Part shown: positions 55,308 to 64,000 of the stretch, one piece after another
How the letters are laid out: every line of letters starts with the position of its first letter
How positions within the stretch are numbered: position 1 is the first letter of the stretch
Source of the DNA: Paraphaeosphaeria minitans
Taxonomy: Eukaryota > Ascomycota > Dothideomycetes > Pleosporales > Didymosphaeriaceae
Assembly: GCA_015832175.1 (NCBI GenBank)
Contig: WJXW01000012.1
Span: 330,001 to 394,000 of the forward strand
Length of the DNA stretch: 64,000 nt
Reading direction: 5' to 3'
The notes under the pieces: generated by a model
The model's input: only the letters and a program-made list of their open reading frames with translations
Told to the model about the DNA's origin: nothing
The model's database searches: none
Program-made: the position numbers and the translations under genes

Positions 55308-57954
55308 CTAGATTTTATTATCCAGCCTCCGCTCGTCCCTCAGCGCGACCAACTTCTTCACCACCTCGTCGAGCGGGATGACCTCGCCTCTCTTCTGGCT
55401 CTCCTGGTCGTCGCGGTTCCGCACGTTGGCGGCCTTGTTCTCGCGCTCCTCGTCGCCGACCACGATGATGAAGTTGTACAGCGCGAGCTGCGCGGTGCGG
55501 ATCTTCTTCTGCATCGTGTTGCCCGAGATGTCGATGTCGGCGTGGAGGCCCTGCGCGCGGAGCAGCGCCTGGACCTCCTGCACGTAGGGGTTGACCGCGG
55601 GCATCACGGGGATGACCATGACTTGGCGAGGGGAGATCCAGAAGGGCCAGCGGCCGGCGAAGTGCTCGGTGAGGATGCTGGGTTGGCGGAGTACGCGTTA
55701 GTAAGTGTATGGGCCAGAGGGAGGGGGGAAGGGATGGGTGACTTACCCGATGAAGCGCTCAAAGGAGCCGTAGATGGCGCGGTGGATCATGACAGGGCGG
55801 GCGTAACCCGGCGGGGGCGCGGCCGTCTTCTTGATGACGGCGTTCTCGGCCTCTGCGAGCTCCTTGGGCCGATCGTGCTTCTCCTTCTCCTCCTTTGGCT
55901 TCTCCGCCGCCTCCTTATCCGTCTTCGGGCGCGCCTCAGACGTCATGTACTCGAGCTCAAAGCGCTGGGGAAGCTGGAAGTCGAGCTGGATGGTGGCGCA
56001 CTGGAAGTCGCGACGCAGCGCGTCCTGGATGGTGATGTCGATCTTGGGGCCGTAGAAGGCGCCGTCGCCGGGGTTGAGTTCCCAGGCACCGCCTCCATCG
56101 GCGGTGAACTGGTTCAGGGCCTCAGTGAGCTTGGCCTCGGCCTTGTCCCAGGTCGAGATTTCGCCCAGGAAGCCCTCGGGCCGCGTGCTCAGCTTGAGCT
56201 TGAAGGTGAAGCCGAACTTGCCGTAAACTTCGCGCAGGAAGTCGAAGAGCTGGGTGATCTCCTCAGTGATCTGGTCCTCCGTGCAGAAGATGTGGGTGTC
56301 GTCCTGCTGGAAGCGGCGCACGCGGGTCAGGCCGGAGAGCGCGCCGGACGCCTCGTTTCGGTGGAGGATACCAAAGTCTGCCATTCGGATGGGGAGCTCG
56401 CGGTAGCTTCGCTCGCGGTGCCCGAAGATAAGGCAGTGACCGGGACAGTTCATGGGCTTAAGAGCCCATTGCTCCTTCTCGACCTCGAATGTGAACATGT
56501 CTTCTGAGTAGTGCTGCCAGTGACCAGAGGTCTTCCACAGCGCCGAGTTGTACATGTTCGGCGATCCGACTTCCTGGTAGCCACGCTTCCAGTACTGTTC
56601 CTTCAGATAAGCGTTGAGCGTGTTGTAGATGATCATTCCGTGCGGCAAGAAGAAGCAGGAGCCTGGGCTGTACTCGTGAAAGAAAAAGAGCTCCTGTTCC
56701 TTGCCGATCTTGCGATGGTCGCGCTTAGCAGCCTCCTCGAGATACTTGAGGTGCTCCTGCATGCGGTCCTTGTCCGGGAACGAAACACCATAGATACGCT
56801 GCAAGCTGTCGTTGTTGGCATCTCCGAGGAAGTACGAAGCAGAGTTCTTCATGACCTTGAATTGCTTGATGCGACCCGTGTGCGGTACGTGGGGACCTCG
56901 GCAGAGATCGATGAGCGGTCCATTGCGATACACTGTGGTGGATGTGCCGTCAGGGATCTTGTCTTTGATGATGTGCTGCTTGTAAGGATTTGACTTGAAC
57001 ATCTCAAGCAGGTCTTCTTTGGAAAGGCTTAATCGCTGAAAGACTTGCTTTTCCTTGACAATGCTGCTGACGATGGTCTCAAGGGGTTTGTAGTCTGAGC
57101 TTTCGACGGCAGCCTTTTCTGGCAGCGCCATCTAATGTGTGTCAGTGGTGCCAGATCTATAGAGATGTGTCATGTGTCAGGTCCCGTATATGTACCTCGT
57201 AGTAGAAGCCGTCCTCAATTGGCGGGCCAATGCAGAGGTCACAGCCAAATCTTCGCTCCGAGGCCTCGCCGAGAATATGCGCGCTTGAGTGCCAGAAGAC
57301 CCTCTTGCCCTCCTCGTGGTCGAAATCGAGGAGTTCCAGCTTGCAGCTCTTCTCCAAAGGTCTCTCCAAATCCCACAGAGTCTCGTCTGGTGTGCCGTGG
57401 TCCAGCCGAGCGATGACTGTGCGCTCGAACAAGCTCTTGCTGATACCGCGCGCAATGTCTGCCGGGCTGGTGACCCATGATTCTCCGACATGAACCTTTC
57501 CGTCTCCGAGAGTGATATCGATCTTCTCGCGCGGCTTCTGGGCGACCTCCTCGTCGTATTTGGCCTTCAATTGTTCGAAGATCTTCACCCGGTGGTCGAT
57601 GTACGCAGCAGGCGGGCTGAGTTCGAGCGGTCGGCCATCCCCGGCCTCTGCGCCCTTCTTGGCCTTCTTCTCCTTCTTTGGCTTGGCCTCACCCGCCACG
57701 GCAAGGTTCTTGACGTTGTCGGTGACCTCCTTCACAGCGTCCTTCACTGCTTCAGCCATGTTGCAGTCTGGAACGTCTTTGAAAGTATTAGAATAATGCG
57801 AGGTTGTTCCTTGTATCGCAGAAGAAATCAGCTCACCGTGAGTGCTTGAGAAACGGCGGAAGTACTGTTGCACTGTTGTTGTCGGTCGGGTTGGACCCCT
57901 CGCGCGCAATATATGTGACTCTGTTCCGCCATGAGTCAAAGTCGCACGGAGCAC
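55308..57954 (-). CDS. THS1: Threonyl-tRNA synthetase (probable dual cytosolic/mitochondrial)
   Basis: Charges tRNA-Thr with threonine. Exons: 57954-57837 (leader), 57776-57196, 57131-55747 and 55677-55308. From 57954 the product is 817 aa; from the inner ATG at 57759 it is 772 aa. The leader from 57954 is Arg/Thr/Ser-rich ([13 protein letters not shown]), like a mitochondrial presequence, and joins in frame over a 60-nt intron with a TTCTAATAC branch site. The core has a TGS domain, the editing motif [28 protein letters not shown] (motif 1 region), [30 protein letters not shown] (motif 2), [19 protein letters not shown] (motif 3) and a C-terminal anticodon-binding domain ([17 protein letters not shown]). 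A charged insertion of about 40 residues (Lys/Glu-rich) precedes motif 3. It is divergent from Gar1. Confidence 0.94.
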
Positions 57955-58272
57955 TGAGGAGTCTGGCTGCTGACTGCAAGCACTGTGACACGGTCCTTCT
58001 TACCTCAGATATACGGGGCTTTTTCCCACTCAAACAACCTGATTTGTCCGTCTAGAAAGCGAATTGAGGGTTCCTCGCATCTGAACCGCGAAGCAGCCCA
58101 CCTCTTGGCGTCCCGCGGTGTGTAGTGGGGCAGGCGCTCCCTGGCCACGGCGGAACAATATAACGCCGATTGGCCCGCTGCTCCAGGCATTTTCGATTTT
58201 CTCTTTCGACCTGCAGGCGCAACAGCTCACGACGCGCAAGACGATTGCACCCCAAGCACAACTACACACACT
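57955..58272. promoter_or_regulatory. Bidirectional promoter of ThrRS and Gar1
   Basis: A 318-bp interval between the outer ThrRS start and the Gar1 start. No TATA box or named factor site is claimed. Short spacing suggests a shared nucleosome-depleted region. Confidence 0.4.
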
Positions 58273-59182
58273 ATGTCGTTTCGCGGAACACCTCGAGGCG
58301 GGCGCGGAGGCGGCTCGCGCGGCGGATTCACTCCCCGTGGCGGTACGTTGATCACAGCGGCAGAGCTCCAGTGCGCAACAGCTAATAGCTTGCAGGTCGC
58401 GGAGGCTTCCAGCCATCCTTTGGCCCACCTGATACCGTATACCGTACGTTGTACCACGAGTCGCGCATCCGGATGAAGGCTAACATGATGTAGCCATGGG
58501 CGAATTCATGCACGACGTCGAGGGCGAGCTGATGTGCACGTCCGTCAACGAAAAGATTCCTTACTTCAACGCGCCGATATATCTCGAGAACAAAACACCC
58601 GTAGGCAAGGTCGACGAGATCCTCGGACCCATCACCCAGGTCTACTTCACGATCAAGCCATCGGAGGGCATCCAGGCAAAGTCCTTCAAGAAGGGCGACA
58701 AGTTCTACATTGGCGGCGACAAGCTTCTACCATTGGACAAGTATGTTCCCTTCTCTCTGATCCTGTCTTTCCCAGTATCTGCTTTGTGCAATTGAACCTG
58801 AGTGTCGGATTGTCCCGTGCGAGTTCCTCAACCGTGCACGGATCCCGGAACTCAACATATACTCCTCCTGGCCGAACGCGAGCTAAGACGTCAAACCAGA
58901 TTCCTACCGAAGCCCAAGCCTGCACCAGGCGCGCCGAAGGTGAAGAAGCCCGCCGGCAGGGGCAGCGCTCGAGGTGGATTCGGCGCCCGTGGCGGCCGTG
59001 GCCGTGGAGCACCCCGTGGTGGTGGCTTCTCAAGAGGAGGTGCTGGTGGACGCGGCGGCTCTTTCGGCGGCTCCCGGGGTGGTTCTTTCGGCGGACGCGG
59101 CGGCGGCCGTGGTGGCAGCGGTGGTTTCTCGCGCGGTGGTAGCCGTGGTGGCTTCAGCCGTGGTGGAAGAGGAGGTTATTAA
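58273..59182 (+). CDS. GAR1: H/ACA snoRNP subunit Gar1
   Basis: Predicted core protein of H/ACA ribonucleoproteins, which guide rRNA pseudouridylation and pre-rRNA processing in the nucleolus. Four exons: 58273-58342, 58396-58443, 58494-58740 and 58900-59182, 215 aa. An N-terminal RGG region ([19 protein letters not shown]) leads into the Gar1 core. The core reads [60 protein letters not shown] and [15 protein letters not shown]. The C-terminal tail after [16 protein letters not shown] is again glycine-arginine rich ([16 protein letters not shown]). The 48-nt exon 2 and the phases of all three introns agree with an uninterrupted family alignment. Intron 3 (159 nt) is longer than the others. 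Length is close to yeast Gar1 (about 205 aa). Confidence 0.95.
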
Positions 59183-59890
59183 GCATGATCGCACGAAGGT
59201 GTCAGCACGACATAACGGACGAAGCACCACACTTCTTTCTACTGGTACTGGTGCGAGCGCATCGATACCTTGATCATCTACGGCGTTCGGTGTTTGGAAG
59301 TGGCTTTTGGAAAGTCTAGGCTGCCTATGAATGCAATTACGGCGGGCCCCGGGAACCTCGCATGCATGTATATTCAAAACTCGATCATGGATGTTGCAAA
59401 GAGTAGCGAGTATTGTACGAGACCGCTCATGCATGTCTCTATCAACTATTACCTGACCTCGTATTGTGTCTTGTTTCGCGTAGAACATGGAAAGAGGCAG
59501 TCAGTGTTCAACCCTCTCTTTGAGACATCAATCCTGATCTACACAAAAAGAAACCCATCACGAATGACCAATAAAATTCCCATGCAAAAACGTGTCGAGT
59601 TGCGAACGCCATCTCGAATCTTGGCACAGCCGCACAGCCGCACAGTCCTGACGTTTGCTAGCTGTATGACGTGGGCCAGCAGCTGTTCAGAACCTTGAAT
59701 AGTTCCCGCCATCCTACACCTCCCACACGTCGACGCGGGTGCACACGAGACCCACTGACGCACTCGACAATAAACACGTCTATTCACCGCCTTCCTCCCA
59801 CCATCTGCTCACCACCTGCTCACCACCCACACACACACGCCCCTCCCTGTCTGAATATCTGCCCAGTCTCCACCTCACCGCTACCACCTC
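59183..59890. other. Intergenic, PS synthase upstream region
   Basis: 700 bp between Gar1 and phosphatidylserine synthase. It contains a GCACAGCC repeat (59633-59648) and a CT/AC-rich leader near 59790-59890. No gene was recognised. Confidence 0.45.
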
Positions 59891-60856
59891 ATGTCGCGAA
59901 GAAACGGCGCGCCCGCTGGGTCAAAGGACGAGATGCCCCCGTCGAAGGACCAGAGTATGTAGCGACGCGCAGTAGAGAAATCTCACATCTAACAGCTTGC
60001 AGCGCAAGACAAGCAAGCACGGCTCCTCAGCTCAGAAGCCGGGCACTTTTCGCTCTTCCGCGCGCTGCACCTTGCAGATTTCATCACCGAGATGAACGGT
60101 ACGGTCTCCCCCTCACCTGCCGCTCACCGATGGACTCAAGCACTAATGCGGGAATGATCAGGCTTCTGCGGCGTCATGTCCATCTTCTCGTCGCTCCGCT
60201 ACTGCGCCCAAGACGACCCCACAAACTACACAAACGCCTACATCGCGCTCGGCCTGATCCCGCTGGGCATGTTCTTCGACCTGTTCGACGGCAAGGTCGC
60301 GCGCTGGAGGAAGAAGGCCAGCCTCATGGGCCAGGAGCTCGATTCGCTGGCTGACCTGGTACGTTTCCTTTCCTTTCCTTTCCTTTTCGGTGCCCGCTTC
60401 CGCTCCCCCTCTTCCCCTCCTCCCGCAAACACAAACCCAGAAAGCAAAAGAAGAAGAGGCGACGAGCTAACCCGACGTGCCGTGCAGATATCCTTCGGCG
60501 TAGCCCCCGCCTCAGCCGCCTTCGCCCTCGGCCTCCGCACGCCCCTCGACCACCTCCTCCTCGTCTTCTTCGTCCTCTGCGGCCTCACCCGCCTCGCCCG
60601 CTTCAACGTCACCGTCGCCATGCTCCCCAAGGACGCCACGGGCAAGTCCAAATACTTCGAGGGCACCCCCATCCCCACCTCCATCGGCCTCGCCTCCATC
60701 ATGGCCTTCTGGGCGAGCAAAGGTTGGACGCACGCGCAGCTGCCCCTGGGCGTGTGGGGCGTCGGCCAGTGGTGGGAGGTGCATCCTGTGACGCTGGCGT
60801 TTGTGCTGCACGGGTGTTTGATGGTCAGCAAGACGCTGCATGTGCCGAAGCCGTAG
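59891..60856 (+). CDS. CHO1: CDP-diacylglycerol-serine O-phosphatidyltransferase
   Basis: Predicted ER membrane phosphatidylserine synthase converting CDP-diacylglycerol and serine to phosphatidylserine. Four exons: 59891-59954, 60003-60098, 60162-60358 and 60488-60856, 241 aa, slightly shorter than yeast Cho1. The CDP-alcohol phosphotransferase signature is complete: DLFDGKVARWRKKASLMGQE then LDSLAD, with all four acidic positions. Before it are FSLFRALHLADFITEMNGF and YIALGLIPLGMFFDLF. Membrane segments follow: ISFGVAPASAAFALGL, HLLLVFFVLCGLTRLARFNV and PTSIGLASIMAFWA. The end includes VTLAFVLHGCLMVSKTLHVPK. Exon joins fall at conserved points (MN-G-FCGVMSIF). No signal peptide; the soluble N-terminus (about 25 residues) is short. 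Confidence 0.94.
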
Positions 60857-61633
60857 AGCCGATGGGGTGGGACTGCTGGTGTGGTATCCAGGAGGGGAGT
60901 GCTAGAGGGGAAGCAGGGGAGGCCGATGCTGTGGCGTTTCCGGATGTAATCCGCATCGTTATCGTGCTCGGAGAGCGGGAGACGAAGTCTCTGTATGTGG
61001 CGCCAGCTCGTCGTGGTCGATGAGCATGAGTACACAGGAAAGAATTAATATCCCTTGAAATAACGACTATGGCTTTGAAGGATACATACGGTGCGATCTG
61101 TCGCGGGCGATGGACTCCTACTCCTTTCCCATGATTCAAACGATTCTACTTAGACATCACCACTTTACGACTGACTGCAATGCAAATGAAGCCACATGCA
61201 ATTAGACACCACAAAGCAACACACGCAGTCCCGTTCGTTGACTATACTGTTCAATTGTTGCTGTTATCTAGAAGACACTTCCCCAAGACCCTCTTCCTCT
61301 CGCGCTGCCCTCTCGCACCACCCAGGGTCCGTATTTTTGTTCTACAAGTATATACCCGCGCCCCTCCCATCCATTAGGCAGCGCTCGGCCAATGCTTCCC
61401 GTGTACGGTCCACCTCCCAACAACATCATACAAGGCCCCATGCCAACGATAACTATCCAGGACTTCCGCCAAGCGCCGTATTACGTGTCCGAACTACCAG
61501 TAGTATGCAGACGATGCTATGCTGATGGGAAGATATCCTGTTTGGGTTCGGTAGTGCCGATTCGATGCCTTATTGGGCGTCTGAAGGTGCTTTCCTTCAT
61601 TCTCTGAAATGATAGATTTGTCTATCATATTAT
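60857..61633. other. Intergenic between convergent genes
   Basis: 3' flanks of PS synthase and the metallopeptidase gene. Only short frames; nothing recognised. Confidence 0.5.
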
Positions 61634-63997
61634 TCATCTGGTGATGATCAATTGGAAGCCGTCAAGCCAAGCCGCGCTTGAGCCTGCTATGCCGCCAATG
61701 GTGTAGCCGCGAGGAGGAATGAGCGTGTGTCTACAATTGTTAGCATGGAATTCTTGATGGAATAAAGGGAAAAGGTACCCGCTGCCGCCGTGAGCGTTGC
61801 CAAACCACTCGCTCTTGCGGCCCAGGCTGGTCAAGATCTGGATTCCATCGATCCAGAGTCCAGCCCGCAGTGCGAAACCAAGTAGTAGCTCGCCCTTCCT
61901 TGTGTCTAATGCAAACTCTGTGCCGCCCGGCTTTCCTCCTCGTTTGCCGAACAGTTGACTCGTGGCATCTTCATAGAAGAATTCGAGACCGTCAACAGCA
62001 AGCCCGTGATATACTCGAATTGATAAGAGAAGTTTCGTCGAAATATGAGCGCAATCAAGAATGAGCTCTTGCGGCTGCGAGCCCTCCATCTGTGAAAATC
62101 CTAGTTTGCCTCCGCGGTAGCCCCATCGTCTATCAGACAGCTTCACGCGAGCGAGCTTTTGGTTTGCGAGTTGAGAAAGGTCTTCCACCACGTGCTTGCC
62201 ACCGCCGGCAGAGAATATCTCAAGTTTGAGTCGAGTCTTCTGCTTCTCCTTGGGCAGGAGGTCCCGAAGTTCAGTCTCATTCAGTGCGACTTGGCGGGGG
62301 TATTGGTTCTCGACTTCAGGCCATCGCTTCCAATAGTGGCAAACATCGTCACCTTCTGGGTACAACTCTACCCAAGCGATTCCAGATTTCGAAGATGCAA
62401 TAACACCTCCCTGACCGTTGTCAACCGTCCAGACCTGTACGCTTCCGTCCCCAACTCCATAGTCCAAGGGTATCCGGAAACACGGGTGAAATCGAAAGCG
62501 GAGGGCATCAAGAATGTGCCAGGAACACTCGTCCGAAGGCAGTACTAATCTCTGCCCAGGTGATTTGGTGCGCGTGGCATATGGCTCGCGGGTCGTAAAG
62601 GAACGGTTCAAAGTGACGTAGTCACGCAGCATGACTCCCGATTCCTGGTGAGGGCATCCGAACAAGTGGCCGGTCTCATGGAGATGAGCACCTATGCCAA
62701 TATTTGCAGATTCCCAGTTGCTACCAGCTTCATTGCAATCGTTGGCGACGTGCGCGGTGTCTGTCCTCGTGCAGTCGCCAAAAGCCTGCCACACTTCCTC
62801 AATGCTTGAAGGATAGCTTTGCAGGGCATGCGAACCAAAGATGCCAAGCTGGGTATCGCCAACACCTCCGCCCAGCGCGGCATGCCCTAGGATGATCTGG
62901 TGTTGAGGGTCCCAATGTGCGTCAAGGAACAGGCAAGACACGTATTTCTTCTGCCCAGGTTTCGTTTGGAAGTGATTATTTATGGCATCAGCCGCGATGC
63001 CGAACAAATCTCCGTTGTTTGTGGCCTTCGGATTTTGTTGTGCGCGATTCAGGTCGCGAATCTCTGCGACGGTCTTGTCTGACCGAATGATGTGAATCTT
63101 GGCCTGGTTCCGAAATTGGCCGGTGCCCCAATCTTGGTAGCTCAACGATCCCGGCTCCCAGGAGTCTTCGAAGCGAAAGCACCTCCTCCCAAAGCCGTGT
63201 CGATTCATCTGCTCACCAGTAAAGGCTTGCCAGAGGTATGCCGCCATGCGGAATTTCTTAATCGCAAGATCCAATCCGTTGCCTTCACGCTGTATACGTT
63301 CCGGTGTGGCGTCGTATGTGCCAGGTGAGTCGCTCCCAAGAATGATGGCAAGTTGAAGCGGTGGAGAGTCGGTAAGGGGAAGATAATTAACATTAAGAAA
63401 AGAGGCGTGCGGAGAGACGGAAGTGTTGTTCGAGGACACTTTCGGGGAGGCAAAGTCCAAGCGAAGACGGTTCCAGCCCGGCTCAAGGTGTACAAGTGCT
63501 TTGAAGTATGAGTCGCATACCGGCCAGGCAGTGGGAGGGAAGCGCCCTTGATGATGATTCACAGTCACGGTGCCGTCCAGCGGTCTATGAGCCGAGTCGC
63601 CAATTTGTCCAAAGATTAGTAGGACCTGCTGATGCACCTGGGACAGTTAGAGACGCACCCGTTGCGTAATGTAAAAACGTACCCATGAACCCTCGGAAAC
63701 GGATAGCACGCGCGGTGCAAGTAAGGAAGAGGGGTTGGCAGAGAGCTGCGAGCTGCTTGAGGTCGGCATGCCCTGTCCCACGTTAGTGACGGCCTGTGTA
63801 CCTGGTTGGCTGGCGGGCCTCACGTTCATGCTGTAACGCTTGGTAGGATTTGGAGCGGGTCGCTGAGGCCGAGTTGTGGGCAGCGGCGGGATGTCGTCTT
63901 TGGGTTGGCCGCCAGCTTCTCCAGACGTCGACGTTGCAGGAGAGGATGATCCAAGGGCGGAGGAATTCAGAGTCGACGACGACTTGCGCCGGGGCAT
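61634..63997 (-). CDS. Zinc metallopeptidase-like protein with jacalin-like tail (YIL108W family)
   Basis: Predicted metallopeptidase of the fungal YIL108W-like family, substrate unknown. Three exons: 63997-63683, 63637-61779 and 61730-61634, 756 aa, introns 45 and 48 nt. The N-terminal 90 residues are Ser/Pro-rich and disordered. A beta-sandwich region follows (LLIFGQIG, WPVCDSYFKALVHLEPGWN), then the peptidase core with AHLHETGHLFGCPHQESGVM, an HExxH zinc site with a third ligand at HxxxG-type spacing. The C-terminal third matches a jacalin-like lectin fold: WGYRGGKLGFSQMEG, VYHGLAVDGLEFFYEDATSQ and WIDGIQILTSLGRKSEWFG. The last exon gives GYTIGGIAGSSAAWLDGFQL; the 48-nt intron before it has GCTAAC and keeps frame either way. 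The start ATG sits four bases inside the window edge, so an upstream exon cannot be excluded. Confidence 0.87.
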
Positions 63998-64000
63998 GCC

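Noticed and set aside
55542..56507. 321-codon plus-strand frame
   Set aside because: Antisense shadow of the ThrRS catalytic exon.

Overview
This window looks like nuclear DNA of a filamentous ascomycete (Pezizomycotina). A Dothideomycete is my best guess, from gene resemblance only. The genes have short GT-AG introns of about 45-75 nt with CTRAY-like branch sites. The proteins are orthologues of fungal housekeeping genes, and there are no operons, Shine-Dalgarno sites or CRISPR arrays. I rebuilt multi-exon genes by joining reading frames across splice sites and checking phase; exon coordinates are in each entry.

Layout. 1-7.1 kb has no convincing gene; from about 3.6 to 6.3 kb it carries a degenerate dispersed repeat, followed by a 300-bp GGATGTATGTAT-type microsatellite. 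7.4-24 kb is gene-dense: a PLP-dependent group II decarboxylase (-), Nop9 (-), a Tip20/RINT1 vesicle-tethering protein (+), a small conserved protein (-), an Lst7/folliculin-like protein (-) and an F-box protein (-). Nop9 and Tip20 are head-to-head across a GC-rich tandem array with a 109-bp unit. 24-30 kb holds a 16-bp array, a TTAGGA-type hexamer tract, an SDR reductase (-) and a frameshifted relic. 30-39.2 kb holds a RING protein (-), a Swiss-Army-Knife-type HAD protein with an RGG tail (+), an epoxide hydrolase pseudogene (+), a GNAT acetyltransferase (+) and a T2 ribonuclease (+).

39.2-46.4 kb is a second gene-poor block. Its first 4 kb carries dozens of diverged copies of a TGTGTCCTCCTC...TCTAAAA-like motif at irregular spacing. 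46.4-64 kb is gene-dense again: a secreted GH16 glucanase (+), ureidoglycolate lyase (-), Cog5 (+), Vts1 (+), threonyl-tRNA synthetase (-) with a probable mitochondrial leader, Gar1 (+), phosphatidylserine synthase (+) and a metallopeptidase with a jacalin-like tail (-).

How the genes relate. Several take part in ribosome and RNA biology (Nop9, Gar1, ThrRS, Vts1, the HAD/RGG protein) and in membrane traffic or lipid synthesis (Tip20/RINT1, Cog5, Lst7, phosphatidylserine synthase). No biosynthetic cluster is apparent. Head-to-head pairs with short shared upstream regions recur: Nop9/Tip20, RING/HAD, ureidoglycolate lyase/Cog5 and ThrRS/Gar1. The least explained sequence is the pair of degenerate repeat blocks and the nop9-tip20 array. 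Functional names rest on motif recognition by eye, not on searches.
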